A stretch of DNA of 64,000 nucleotides, from NCBI RefSeq assembly GCF_004337365.2, contig NZ_CP044016.1:3348001-3412000 (forward strand), given 5' to 3'. Shown one piece after another: positions 28,901 to 37,208 of the stretch (position 1 is the first letter of the stretch; every line of letters begins with the position of its first letter). The notes beneath the pieces are model-generated. The model ran no database searches, was not told the DNA's origin, and was given only the letters and a program-made list of their open reading frames with translations. Source of the DNA: Rhizosphaericola mali. Lineage in GTDB: Bacteria > Bacteroidota > Bacteroidia > Chitinophagales > Chitinophagaceae. Position numbers and translations under genes: made by a program.

Positions 28901-29240
28901 CAGTAACTACAACTTCGTCTCCCCCTTCGATATATTTAAGTGAAAAACTAAGTGTATCTATATTTGTCAGTGTATATTCTTGACGTAGATAACCAACACG
29001 GGTAATTTCTATTTTTTGTTCAGGTTTCGCTGAAAAATTTACTTCCCCATTTTCATTAGAAGTATAAATTTTATTAGATCCCACTAAATGAACTAATACA
29101 TCCGAAAGTGGCTGTTCTTTGGCATCTGTAATTTTTGCCTGATAAATTTTTTGTGCATTTAATAATTGGCCATGACAGACCATACCCAGAAAGAATAGCC
29201 AAAACAGTAGCGGCATCCTTTTAAATGGATGAATTTTCAT
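25974..29240 (-). CDS. SusC/RagA-family TonB-linked outer membrane protein (phosphonate-type locus)
   Basis: A 1088-residue TonB-dependent transporter: signal peptide (about 1-29), carboxypeptidase-regulatory-like domain (about 32-100), TonB-box-like GGDEVVVTATGIRKEAKKLG (about 106-125), plug with 'NALNSLKGNVAGLIVNV' and a barrel ending NVHLSF. The plug start is close to that of the first SusC gene, and both pair with SusD-like_2 lipoproteins and lack a sigma/FecR pair. It heads the operon SusC-SusD-DUF5690-PbfA-XRE. A fair -33/-7 promoter lies 62 nt upstream. Confidence 0.95.
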   Translation of the reverse strand: MKIHPFKRMPLLFWLFFLGMVCHGQLLNAQKIYQAKITDAKEQPLSDVLVHLVGSNKIYTSNENGEVNFSAKPEQKIEITRVGYLRQEYTLTNIDTLSFSLKYIEGGDEVVVTATGIRKEAKKLGYATQTIDADQFTKSRQPNALNSLKGNVAGLIVNVTPEIGHAPNISIRGDGAPMYVVDGVPMTSDTYNINPDDIDTYTILKGPNATALYGFAGQNGAIIITTKKAKKKGLVVDFNNSTMWSKGFLAIPKVQNEYGPGEYGTYAFGDGKGGGVNDYDYDGGWGPKLDGRLLPQWDGTYYGDSTFTTYFDNGQTYTGHIKPTPWTAKGPNNLNNFIQTGLLQSNSIAISSSSEKTDVRFSFGNTYQKGIVPNTSLNNFNLTGNVTNRFTDKLTLNTYINYNRQSTPNLPDVNYGPNSLIYNLVLWSGADWNVKDMRDYWQPGKEGVQQKFVEYYRYNNPYFMSYEWLRSHYMNNIYGYTALNYKVNNDLQVMFRPSVNTYDFLNTEKVPYSASDYRDYKYGDYREDHRHLFQTNVELRAVYNKNHIMNFLDLNAIVGANARSFRFNSDYTTTNYLNIPGVYAFSNSMNPVQATSFNSQMKVLSAYYSVDLGYKSYITLNVTGRADKSSSLPTNTNTYFYPSFNLATVVSDYVKLPEFISFAKLRASYAESKSGGTQSTFTPNITNLPGSEYGYSYPSPYDGPQYQFGQYYSLTPTYNNVSSAYYSDQLIDPSISTSERKATEFGADIRFLHNRIGIDITRYHYHNTAIINRTISQATGYTSLLTNGNVYNNDGWEVTLNASPIKNPSGFSWNVAVNWSTYKRVWVDNSSPDNWSYNGKRVDLVYGDAFVRTSSGQLVHDASSGLLLRYSDLGVNAKKVYGHSDPNWIWGVVNNLSYKNISLSFQFDGMVGGVMEDYVRKKSLQGGRQIETDQGAFAVARPDDGKVNGTYAGSYVGSGVVFSGQDIQLDPINGTITNEKNLTATTNTTATSVQAYVTRMASIPDLDIIKKTFAKLRTVTLTYNIPQDIVNHQKWFSAASVSLVGNNLLYFFPNKYKDIDVDQYTQDSGSGLQTPSVRNFGFNVHLSF

Positions 29241-29302
29241 AATGAATTTTTTTACAAGAAATGATTACAAAAAAGTCTTTTAAATAGTATAAATCCGATA
29301 CC

Positions 29303-29336
29303 CAAAGTTAACATATACTAAACACAACTATAACAA
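29303..29336 (-). promoter_or_regulatory. Candidate Bacteroidota promoter upstream of the third SusC gene
   Basis: On the minus strand a TTG at 29336-29334 is followed after 23 nt by TAACTTTG (29310-29303), matching the -33/-7 pattern with TAnnTTTG. It predicts a leader of about 55 nt. This is the only candidate in the window with both elements. Confidence 0.45.
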
Positions 29337-29426
29337 TTCATTTATTACCTATATATTAATTATTATAGTTTAAACTGAGTTAACATTTAGGTAATAATTC
29401 CATAATAAAAATCGCTTACATAAATT

Positions 29427-31073
29427 TTATGGTTGACTCAATACATTAGCTGGAATAATCTGCTTCTCAACACTACTACATTTATAATAAGCCTGCAACC
29501 AATAACCACCTTCATTATTAATGTAGTCAATTCTAATTTTATGCTTACCCTTTTTAAGATTAATATTCCCTTTTTGCTCCACTACGCCATGACTACCATC
29601 ATTATTCACAACTAACTCATCATCGATGTACAATAAACTACCATCATCAGATTTCGTATAAAATGTATAAAGGTCATTTGTTAAGATATTAATTTGACCT
29701 TCTAATCTTGCACCGAAATAATTATGCTTCTGTATCCACTCATTTCCACTAGAATGCTCTCCTAATCGAAACTCCCATGCAGTATCTGTAATATCAGGCC
29801 GCATAAACTCAAAATTTGGAACTTGGCGCCACCCACTTCCACTATAATAATGAATACGTATACCACTACTTGATTTCTTATTCAATATTCTAAAATCTCC
29901 CACGGAAGATTTACTTAACGCTCCATTAGAATTGATATAAACAGCTTTTACAATCGCCGTTGTATCTAAATAAAATGGTTGATCATATAAAAATGAAGAC
30001 AAATTTGGTTCACTTCCATCTAGTGTATAATATATAGCATGCTTTCCCTTTGTTTTTATTACTACAGACGCCGTAGTATCTATATATAATCCACCCGGTT
30101 CATTATTTAAGTAACCTATAGGATATATAACTGGACCTATTGACTTAGTAACCCCTAACCATAGATTAGCCGGCTCTTTATTCCAAAGAAACGCAGCTTT
30201 AATAGGTCTACCCGTCCATACATAAGGAGGCTGTACATTAAGTGCATATGCGATTGTTGGAGCTACATCATAATTTAATACCTGCTCCTGAACCAAATAA
30301 TTTTTCTTAATGCCATATCCAGAAAGGATCATAGGCACTCGTACTTCTTGCTCAGAATTTCCGCCATGTCCCATTCCAATACCGCCATGATCTGCGACTA
30401 TCATAATCATAGTCTTTTTAGACATTGGACTTTTATTTATGACATTACAAATCTTACCAACAAGAGAATCTACAATATGTACAGCATCAAAATATTGAGA
30501 AGTGCCATGCCCATAGGTATGCCCAGCATGATCGACAAGATCAAAGTGAATAAAAGTAAATTGAGGTTGAGATCTTTGTATACATGCGGACGCTAGTTGT
30601 TCCGTTTCATAGGCATCTTTGCCATTTCTATCATAATACAATTGTGCTTTATTATATAGTCTCCCAAAACCATCCCATTCATATATACTTGCTAATTTCG
30701 CTTTTGGATGCGCTTGATGCAACACATCAAATATGGAAGGGAATCTACCTAGACTATCTGCAACAATGGGAGCAAGACTATGATCATCTAGTTCCCAATC
30801 GTTATCTGTAACTCCATGCAATTCAGGCCCAGCTCCCATAATCATGGATGCCCAATTGGGACTGCTTGAACTAGGCAATACCGTGTGAGCATGGGTTATA
30901 TAAGCACCATTTTTAATTAGGCTATCTAAATTGGGTATATTACTTTGCTCCATACCAGCTGTACTTAATCCATCTATTCCTATAACTACTACATGTGTAC
31001 TTAATTGACCAAAGGCATAACATCCCCATAGGACCAATAACATCATCAATTTAAATTTCCGATAATGAAACAT
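29427..31073 (-). CDS. Secreted type I phosphodiesterase (alkaline-phosphatase superfamily) with chitobiase-C-like and PA14 domains
   Basis: I start at ATG 31073 (548 residues) because it gives a signal peptide ending near YAFGQ. Residues about 24-290 form the phosphodiesterase/nucleotide-pyrophosphatase domain: VVVIGIDGL, the nucleophile region PSSSSPNWAS, DLVDHAGHTYGHG and VADHGGIGMGHGG supply the two-metal site. A CHB_HEX_C-like beta segment (IYYTLDGSEPN) follows, and the last 140 residues are PA14 (FYTKSDDGSLLYIDDELV), a carbohydrate-binding fold. The family includes phosphonoacetate hydrolase and phosphonate monoesterases. I infer a surface or periplasmic enzyme acting on glycan-linked phosphate or phosphonate esters. 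Confidence 0.85.
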   Translation of the reverse strand: MFHYRKFKLMMLLVLWGCYAFGQLSTHVVVIGIDGLSTAGMEQSNIPNLDSLIKNGAYITHAHTVLPSSSSPNWASMIMGAGPELHGVTDNDWELDDHSLAPIVADSLGRFPSIFDVLHQAHPKAKLASIYEWDGFGRLYNKAQLYYDRNGKDAYETEQLASACIQRSQPQFTFIHFDLVDHAGHTYGHGTSQYFDAVHIVDSLVGKICNVINKSPMSKKTMIMIVADHGGIGMGHGGNSEQEVRVPMILSGYGIKKNYLVQEQVLNYDVAPTIAYALNVQPPYVWTGRPIKAAFLWNKEPANLWLGVTKSIGPVIYPIGYLNNEPGGLYIDTTASVVIKTKGKHAIYYTLDGSEPNLSSFLYDQPFYLDTTAIVKAVYINSNGALSKSSVGDFRILNKKSSSGIRIHYYSGSGWRQVPNFEFMRPDITDTAWEFRLGEHSSGNEWIQKHNYFGARLEGQINILTNDLYTFYTKSDDGSLLYIDDELVVNNDGSHGVVEQKGNINLKKGKHKIRIDYINNEGGYWLQAYYKCSSVEKQIIPANVLSQP

Positions 31074-31365
31074 AATAAAGAATATATATTGAAAAAACGA
31101 AATCAAAGTAAACGAGCTAGCTTATTATACCATAGCAAAAATGCACAAAACACTTTATTAAAATAAGCAAATTATTGTTTAGTAAAGTTAAACATTTTTT
31201 GTAAATAAAATAAAAATAACAATATTATTGAATTATTAATTTTAATATTTATAAACAAAAGAAAAAATAATAATAATTTGATTACATACATTCAAATCAT
31301 TAAGTATGTATATTTATTACCATTGTATAATTAATTGTTTCTCTTATTTATAAAAAATTAACACT
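31074..31365. other. Divergent intergenic region between phosphodiesterase and phospholipase C genes
   Basis: About 290 bp of very AT-rich DNA that must carry both divergent promoters. I found no exact TAnnTTTG on either strand. An inverted-repeat-like pair ACATACATTCAAATCATTAAGTATGTAT (about 31284-31311), with arms ATACAT/ATGTAT, is the best operator candidate, possibly for the XRE-cupin regulator. Confidence 0.35.
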
Positions 31366-33699
31366 ATGGATCAAAGTAGAAGAAGCTTTCTAAAAAATAC
31401 ATCCATACTGACTGGATTTACTGGACTCAATAACGTTTTACCTAGTTCTATACAAAAAGCATTTACTATCAATGCCGAACCAGGCACTACATTTAGAGAT
31501 GCGGAACATATTGTTTTCCTTATGCAAGAAAACAGATCATTTGATCACATTTTTGGTAACTTAAAAGGAGTAAGAGGATTTAAAGACCCAAGAGCGAAAA
31601 ATTTGCCAAATGGAGATAAGGTATGGCTTCAAAAAGATCAACAAGGAAACACATTTTCACCATTTCATCTAGATATAAATACTACAAAAATCACATGGCA
31701 AGGAGGACTTCCACATAGTTGGAAAGACCAAACAGGCGCTCGTAATATGGGTAAATATGATCAATGGATTTCCAATAAAAGCATTATGACTATGGGATAT
31801 TATGATCGTAATGATTTACCATTTTATTACGCATTTGCCGATGCATTCACTGTGTGTGATCATAATTTCTGCTCATCATTAACAGGTACAACTCCTAATC
31901 GTTTATTTTTTTGGACTGGAAATATCCGTCCTCAACCTGATGGGCAATCGATACCCGCCGTAGATAATTCTATGGCCGAATCTAGAGATAACTCATATGT
32001 AGACTGGGAAACATTTCCCGAATTACTAGAAAAAAGTGGAATTGATTGGAAAATATATCAAAATGAAATATGGACAGCACAATTACCCGATCATAAAGAC
32101 TATTGGCTAGGCAATTACGGAGATAATGCAATCGAATATATCAAAAGATATCACGTTAAACTCTCTGCCTATTTTAGAAAAAATGGCGATACAACAAGCA
32201 AACCAGCGCTAACCTCAGAGGAAGTATTAAAAAAATATGAATCATTATCCACTTTTGAAAAAGCATTAATTGATAAGGCATTCCAAACTAATATGGATCG
32301 TGACGATGCGTATCTAAACTTATCTGATTATGAATTTAAAGATGAAAATAATCAAACTAAAAAAGTACAAATACCTCAAAACGATTTATTTTATCAATTT
32401 AGAAAAGATGTACAATCTGGAAACTTACCACAAGTATCTTGGCTAGTTGCTCCACAGGCATTTTCTGACCATACTAGCTCTCCTTTCTATGGCACATGGT
32501 ATGTTTCAGAAGCATTAGATATCCTAACTCAAAACCCAGAAGTATGGAAAAAAACTATTTTCATTTTAAACTATGATGAAAATGATGGCTATTTCGACCA
32601 CTTAACACCCTTTACACCTCCACATCCAAGCAATGTGGAGACAGGAATTGTTTCTAATGACATATACACAGATTCGGACTATTATGATGATCATAAATCA
32701 AATAATTCTCCGATTGGATTAGGCTATCGTGTCCCAATGATCATTGCATCTCCTTGGTCAAAAGGAGGATTTGTCAATTCGCAAGTATTTGACCATACTT
32801 CGACATTGATGTTTTTGGAAGACTTTTTTAAACATAAAGGCAAATCTCTATATTGTAAAAATATTAGTACATGGAGACGCAGTATTTGTGGTAATCTCAC
32901 CTCTGCATTTCGCCCATATAATGGAGAAAAAATATCGTTGCCCGATTTCGAGCAATACAAAAACACGATTCGAAAAATTCAAATTGTAAAAGACAAACCA
33001 ATATTACAAACACCATCACCTATTACCGACAGTTTAAAATCTGAAATAAATACACAAAAGCTGCCCGCATCTAATCATGTCGAAATGGGAATTCGTCCTT
33101 CCTGCTCATTACCTTATGATAATTATGCAGACTATCAATTAAATGAACAAGGAGAGATCTTATTAAAATTCAGATGCGGTGCCGACATTGGAAGTGCGTA
33201 TAGTGCATATACCCAAACTAGTTACAACAATATACCAGGAAAGTGTTGGGATTTTGCTTTGAGTAAGGGAACAAAACTTGATTATAAATTATGGCTTCAT
33301 AATTTTATTGATGCACAATTTGATATAAATATACAAGGACCGAATGGCTTTTACCGTCATTTTAATGGTAATAATAAAATCCAAGGATTAGACATATCCC
33401 TTATATATGAGACCAAAAAGGGCATAAAAACAACCAATACAGGTAATTTATATTTAATTATTTTAAATCAAACATCCCAAGCTCATAACTTCTTACTAGA
33501 GGACCTTAGTTATGGTAAAGGAAATAAAGAAATCTCCGTCATAGGAAACCAGACTTTAAAATTAAAGGTAAATTTAGCATCACACCATTGGTACGACATA
33601 AAGATCACTCTTAATAATATTAAGGACGCATTTTGGCATTACGCTGGACATGTTGAAGACGGAAATATATCCATATCAGACCCATTGATGGGCTCCTAA
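31366..33699 (+). CDS. Phosphocholine-type (non-haemolytic) phospholipase C, Tat-exported
   Basis: A 777-residue enzyme with a twin-arginine signal (SRRSFLKNTS at 4-13). The phosphoesterase core contains HIVFLMQENRSFDHIFG, the PNRLFFWTG loop, 'VSWLVAPQAFSDHTSSP' and NYDENDGYFDHLTPF, all signatures of the PC-PLC/acid-phosphatase-like family. The C-terminal 170 residues look like two DUF756 beta modules. The enzyme releases a phospho-headgroup from phosphatidylcholine or sphingomyelin. On a phosphonolipid the same cut would release an intact aminophosphonate. It heads the plus-strand set with the FAD and HAD genes. Confidence 0.9.
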   Translation: MDQSRRSFLKNTSILTGFTGLNNVLPSSIQKAFTINAEPGTTFRDAEHIVFLMQENRSFDHIFGNLKGVRGFKDPRAKNLPNGDKVWLQKDQQGNTFSPFHLDINTTKITWQGGLPHSWKDQTGARNMGKYDQWISNKSIMTMGYYDRNDLPFYYAFADAFTVCDHNFCSSLTGTTPNRLFFWTGNIRPQPDGQSIPAVDNSMAESRDNSYVDWETFPELLEKSGIDWKIYQNEIWTAQLPDHKDYWLGNYGDNAIEYIKRYHVKLSAYFRKNGDTTSKPALTSEEVLKKYESLSTFEKALIDKAFQTNMDRDDAYLNLSDYEFKDENNQTKKVQIPQNDLFYQFRKDVQSGNLPQVSWLVAPQAFSDHTSSPFYGTWYVSEALDILTQNPEVWKKTIFILNYDENDGYFDHLTPFTPPHPSNVETGIVSNDIYTDSDYYDDHKSNNSPIGLGYRVPMIIASPWSKGGFVNSQVFDHTSTLMFLEDFFKHKGKSLYCKNISTWRRSICGNLTSAFRPYNGEKISLPDFEQYKNTIRKIQIVKDKPILQTPSPITDSLKSEINTQKLPASNHVEMGIRPSCSLPYDNYADYQLNEQGEILLKFRCGADIGSAYSAYTQTSYNNIPGKCWDFALSKGTKLDYKLWLHNFIDAQFDINIQGPNGFYRHFNGNNKIQGLDISLIYETKKGIKTTNTGNLYLIILNQTSQAHNFLLEDLSYGKGNKEISVIGNQTLKLKVNLASHHWYDIKITLNNIKDAFWHYAGHVEDGNISISDPLMGS

Positions 33700-33712
33700 T
33701 TTACTATTAGTA

Positions 33713-33764
33713 AATTAAATTATTATAAAGTTTACAAATACTAAACTTTATTAATAATTTAATT
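33713..33764 (+). repeat. Long AT hairpin between phospholipase C and FAD oxidoreductase genes
   Basis: Arms 33713-33734 and 33742-33764 pair over 22 positions with a single 1-nt bulge, around a 7-nt loop. It starts 13 nt after the phospholipase stop and ends 1 nt before a TATGTTTG box. It could be a weak terminator for the upstream gene, or an operator or attenuator for the FAD-HAD pair. Confidence 0.55.
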
Positions 33765-33765
33765 A

Positions 33766-33773
33766 TATGTTTG
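33766..33773 (+). promoter_or_regulatory. Candidate -7 box TATGTTTG upstream of the FAD oxidoreductase
   Basis: TAnnTTTG match on the plus strand, 55 nt before the GTG start and directly after the long hairpin. No TTG is seen at -33. If real, the FAD-HAD pair has its own promoter. Confidence 0.35.
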
Positions 33774-33828
33774 CACAAAATAGCCTATCTAATAAGCCAT
33801 TTCTCTTTTTTTAATAAAATAGTACACT

Positions 33829-34989
33829 GTGCAAAAAAAATACGATTTAATTATAGTCGGAGGAGGAGTTTTAGGAACTTTCCACGCCTATCATGCTCTA
33901 GAATTAGGACTCAAAGTCGCATTAATTGAAAAAGATCTTCAACCTCAAAGTGCAACAGTACGCAATTTCGGACAAGTAGTACCTTCTGGCATGAATACCA
34001 AATGGCAAAATTATGGAAGAAAAAGCTTGTCATACTATAATCGTATTCAATCTCAATTTGACATTACGGTACGTAATAATGGGTCTATCTATTTTGCTTC
34101 AAATCCAGAAGAACTACAACTATTAGAAGAGCTTGCTCAAATCAACAAAAAAAATGGTTATTCATCAGAGTTACTAACGAAAGAAACTTGTATAAATAAT
34201 TATCCAGGATTACAATCAAGTTATGTACTAGCTGGGCTCTATTTTCCAGAAGAATTGTCTGTAGAACCTAGAACTATGATTCACCGTTTATTAGAATATC
34301 TACAAAAAGAAAAAGGGTTAGATTATATTCCATCGACGACTATATTGCATTGCACAACACTAAGTCATCATGTTGAATTACAAAGTGCATCCGAACGAGC
34401 CTTTTATGCCGAAAAAGTTATTATTTGTTCTGGAGCTGAATTTAAAACACTTTATCCTCAAATATTTCAGTCTAGCGATTTAGAAGTTACTAAATTACAA
34501 ATGCTGCAAACATACCCTCAATCAAATTATAAACTAAAGGGATCTATACTTACAGGCTTATCTATACGTCGATACGAAGCCTTTAAAGAATGCATATCAT
34601 ATAATAATATCAAAGCACAAGAAGAACCTTCCTCATTAGCGAAAAAATGGGGTATACATATTTTATTCAAACAAGCAATGGATGGTTCTATTATTATTGG
34701 CGATTCACACCAATATGCGGATGCTTCCCACATGGATAATTTAGGGTTTGATTTGCATGATGAAATAGAAAATTTCATGATAGAAGAAGCAAAAAAAATC
34801 TTTGCTTTACCGAACTATAAAATTCAAAATAGATGGTTCGGAATTTATTCCCAATGCAAAAACCAAGATGTGTTTGAACAAACTATCGATAACAATATAC
34901 ACATAGTTACAGGTATTGGCGGCAAAGGAATGACAGGAAGTGCAGGTTATGCAAAAGAAAATATTGATAAAATCTACAATCAAAACTAA
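33829..34989 (+). CDS. FAD-dependent amine oxidoreductase, TIGR03364 type (aminophosphonate oxidase candidate)
   Basis: A 386-residue DAO-type flavoprotein starting with GTG. The dinucleotide fold IIVGGGVLGTFHA is at the N-terminus. RNFGQV (46-51), KLQMLQT, GDSHQY and the C-terminal GIGGKGMTGSAGYA stretch are hallmarks of the TIGR03364 clade. That clade is known to sit beside PhnX-like HAD enzymes and is thought to deaminate aminophosphonates; relatives studied in phosphonate clusters (PbfC/PbfD) oxidise aminoethylphosphonate or its N-methyl forms. The next gene is exactly such a HAD enzyme, starting on the base after this stop codon, so translation is probably coupled. Expected products are an aldehyde, ammonia or an amine, and peroxide. 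Confidence 0.8.
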   Translation: MQKKYDLIIVGGGVLGTFHAYHALELGLKVALIEKDLQPQSATVRNFGQVVPSGMNTKWQNYGRKSLSYYNRIQSQFDITVRNNGSIYFASNPEELQLLEELAQINKKNGYSSELLTKETCINNYPGLQSSYVLAGLYFPEELSVEPRTMIHRLLEYLQKEKGLDYIPSTTILHCTTLSHHVELQSASERAFYAEKVIICSGAEFKTLYPQIFQSSDLEVTKLQMLQTYPQSNYKLKGSILTGLSIRRYEAFKECISYNNIKAQEEPSSLAKKWGIHILFKQAMDGSIIIGDSHQYADASHMDNLGFDLHDEIENFMIEEAKKIFALPNYKIQNRWFGIYSQCKNQDVFEQTIDNNIHIVTGIGGKGMTGSAGYAKENIDKIYNQN

Positions 34990-35679
34990 ATGACAAATAT
35001 TAAGATGCTAGTACTAGATATGGCAGGAACAACCGTAAAGGAAAATAATCTAGTATATAAAACAGTACAAAAAGCTATCCAGAAAGAAGGTATACAAGTA
35101 ACACTAGACAACGTATTAGAACATGGTGCAGGAAAAGAAAAATACACGGCCATTGTGGATGTGTTGCATGCATGTACCAACTTAAATGATAAGGAGATTA
35201 TTAATATTGCCAATAATGCATTTGAATATTTCAAAGCTACATTATACGACACCTATAATGAAAATACAATCAACACATATGAAGGCATGGAGACTTTTTT
35301 TTCATTTATGCAAAATAAAGGTATTAAAGTAGTTTTAAACACAGGATACAATCATGCACTTGCGACAAAGATACTATCTATTCTTGGCTGGGAAGAAGGA
35401 AAACAGATTGACGGACTTATTACAGATGACGATGTTGAAAAAGGAAGACCCTATCCTGACATGATTGAACTTGCAATGCAACGCTTTGGTATCCACGATC
35501 CTCTTAACGTATTAAAGGCGGGAGACTCTGCCATTGACATTATAGAAGGAAAAAATTCCGGCTGTGGCTTAACAATAGGTGTATTAAGTGGTGCACAAAC
35601 TAAAGAACAATTAGAGAATGCACATCCAGATTATATATTGAACTATGTAACAGATATAAAAGATCTGCTTTTTTCTTAA
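34990..35679 (+). CDS. PhnX-like HAD hydrolase (TIGR03351-type phosphonatase-like)
   Basis: A 229-residue HAD enzyme. Motif I is D10-M-A-G-T-T, the phosphonatase form in which the second aspartate of ordinary HADs is alanine. Motif II is NTGYN, and the C-terminal metal motif is KAGDSAID. Between them comes DVEKGRPYPDM, with arginine in place of the usual lysine. In the cap, G46-x-x-K49 resembles the G-x-x-K that carries the Schiff-base lysine of PhnX; an alignment must confirm this. The role would be cleavage of the C-P bond of phosphonoacetaldehyde or a close relative. It is fused in translation with the FAD gene. Confidence 0.8.
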   Translation: MTNIKMLVLDMAGTTVKENNLVYKTVQKAIQKEGIQVTLDNVLEHGAGKEKYTAIVDVLHACTNLNDKEIINIANNAFEYFKATLYDTYNENTINTYEGMETFFSFMQNKGIKVVLNTGYNHALATKILSILGWEEGKQIDGLITDDDVEKGRPYPDMIELAMQRFGIHDPLNVLKAGDSAIDIIEGKNSGCGLTIGVLSGAQTKEQLENAHPDYILNYVTDIKDLLFS

Positions 35680-35694
35680 TATAGAAAAAAGCAG
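35665..35694 (+). terminator. Hairpin overlapping the end of the HAD gene
   Basis: Twelve-nt perfect arms CTGCTTTTTTCT (35665-35676) and AGAAAAAAGCAG (35683-35694) around a 6-nt loop that contains the TAA stop. It ends the plus-strand catabolic set. There is no U-tract after the stem, so efficiency is uncertain. Confidence 0.55.
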
Positions 35695-36063
35695 AGAATA
35701 TATTGGCTAGAATTTTTAAACATTTTCAATAATTCATAGCAAAATCAATTTACAAACTCTGTTACAAAATATCAGTACAATTCATAGATTAGCCAGTGAA
35801 TCTGCAATAGATTTACAACTCAAAAAAAAGAATAATGATTGTCAATTAATAAAATTCACAGACATATAAATACTCGGGGAAATAGCATGACTAAAAAATG
35901 TAAGAAAATAAATAATTTTTAATATAGTTTTTTATAGTCCATTATTGAGATAAACAATATAACTTTTTTTGATACATAATTCGACTATTTTTCTGAGGTT
36001 TATTTATCTAAAATCTTATTTTTATCAAATAAACCCCATATTCTTTATAATCACAAACAAATA
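35695..36063. other. Gene-free AT-rich stretch between convergent operons
   Basis: About 370 bp with no reading frame above a dozen codons and no recognised RNA. It separates the plus-strand phosphonate genes from the end of the minus-strand lipid-glycan operon. I see no structure beyond poly(A/T) runs. Confidence 0.5.
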
Positions 36064-37197
36064 TTAAACACGTATATAGATTTTTTTCTTGTCTAGTATA
36101 TATCCCACGATCCAGCAGAAAAACATATAGCATAAGGCTTGTAATAAAGAACCTATGAAAGGGCTAAAGAAGAAAAACAAATGTTGAAATAACCAAGAAT
36201 AGATATTGAGATTTCCTATTTGAAATGTAAAAAGTAGGGTTGCTAAAAGTTCTGAAAGTAAATAGATAGCCAATGGGTTCTTTCCAAATACACTAAAAAA
36301 ATAATTACCAAAAGGTTTCTTTAGAATATCCACCCAGTAAATGATCATCACGAGTATCAAACAATCTAATCCGCAGGTTAATAAAACAAACGTACTAGTC
36401 CAAATCTTTTTACTAATAGGAAATATGCCTTGACCTAAATAAGCTAATGCTAACATTAAAAAACCAATCAGGGCAACGCGCAATAGCGCTTCTACATTCA
36501 TTTTTTTGTCCAAGACGTACTTCCCAACTAAATAACCTACTATGACATTTACAATTGTGGGCATTGTACTTACTAGCCCTTCGGGATCAAAGGGATATAA
36601 TTCTCCATGATCATGATATAAATGTTTCGCGCCTAAAATATAAGTATCCCACCTCAACACGGCATTACCATACATACTAAAAGGATCCATTGATGGAATA
36701 CCACCCCATTTCATAATACCATAATAAAGAACTAATAATATCATTGATATACCTATCAATACCTTATTGGAACAGTAATAGATAAGTAAGGAAGCAAACA
36801 AATAGGCCAATGCAATTCTTTGCAATACGCCCATTATTCTAATATTCTCTATTGGCTTTACGATCCAATGTCCTGTAGTATCTAAAGTAAAAAAGGGAAA
36901 CCAATACATTAATACGCCTAGTAAAAAGATTAATAAACTCCTTTTTAAGATTTTTCCCCAAACAGAAGTTTTTGACATGGATGGCCATTTTTTATAAGCA
37001 AAATAAATGGAATTTCCAGTAGCAAATAGGAAGGAAGGAAAGACTAAATCTGTGGGCGTAAAGCCAAACCACTTCGCGTGTAAAAGTGGCCAAAAGGTAG
37101 TCGATTCATCACCAGGAGTATTGACAATGATCATAAAGCATACTGTCAATCCTCTAAAAATATCTAAGGCCATAAATCTTTGTTTCTCTTCTATCAT
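36064..37197 (-). CDS. HGSNAT-like transmembrane N-acetyltransferase (DUF5009 type)
   Basis: A 377-residue inner-membrane protein with about 10 helices. The start R-x-x-ALDIFRGLTVCFMIIVN, followed by LLHAKWFGFTPTDLVFPSF, matches the bacterial relatives of heparan-alpha-glucosaminide N-acetyltransferase. The histidine of LLHAKW is at the place of the acetyl-carrying residue in the lysosomal enzyme. That enzyme moves acetyl groups from cytosolic acetyl-CoA across the membrane onto terminal alpha-glucosamine. The gene is 11 nt from the GH89 alpha-N-acetylglucosaminidase, whose substrate it would create in the periplasm. Confidence 0.8.
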   Translation of the reverse strand: MIEEKQRFMALDIFRGLTVCFMIIVNTPGDESTTFWPLLHAKWFGFTPTDLVFPSFLFATGNSIYFAYKKWPSMSKTSVWGKILKRSLLIFLLGVLMYWFPFFTLDTTGHWIVKPIENIRIMGVLQRIALAYLFASLLIYYCSNKVLIGISMILLVLYYGIMKWGGIPSMDPFSMYGNAVLRWDTYILGAKHLYHDHGELYPFDPEGLVSTMPTIVNVIVGYLVGKYVLDKKMNVEALLRVALIGFLMLALAYLGQGIFPISKKIWTSTFVLLTCGLDCLILVMIIYWVDILKKPFGNYFFSVFGKNPLAIYLLSELLATLLFTFQIGNLNIYSWLFQHLFFFFSPFIGSLLQALCYMFFCWIVGYILDKKKIYIRV

Positions 37198-37208
37198 AAC
37201 AGTAAAAT

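Noticed and set aside
35695-36063. Small ORF ATGACTAAAAAATG... at about 35887
   Set aside because: Only about a dozen codons, Lys/Asn-rich, with no start signal; not distinguishable from chance.
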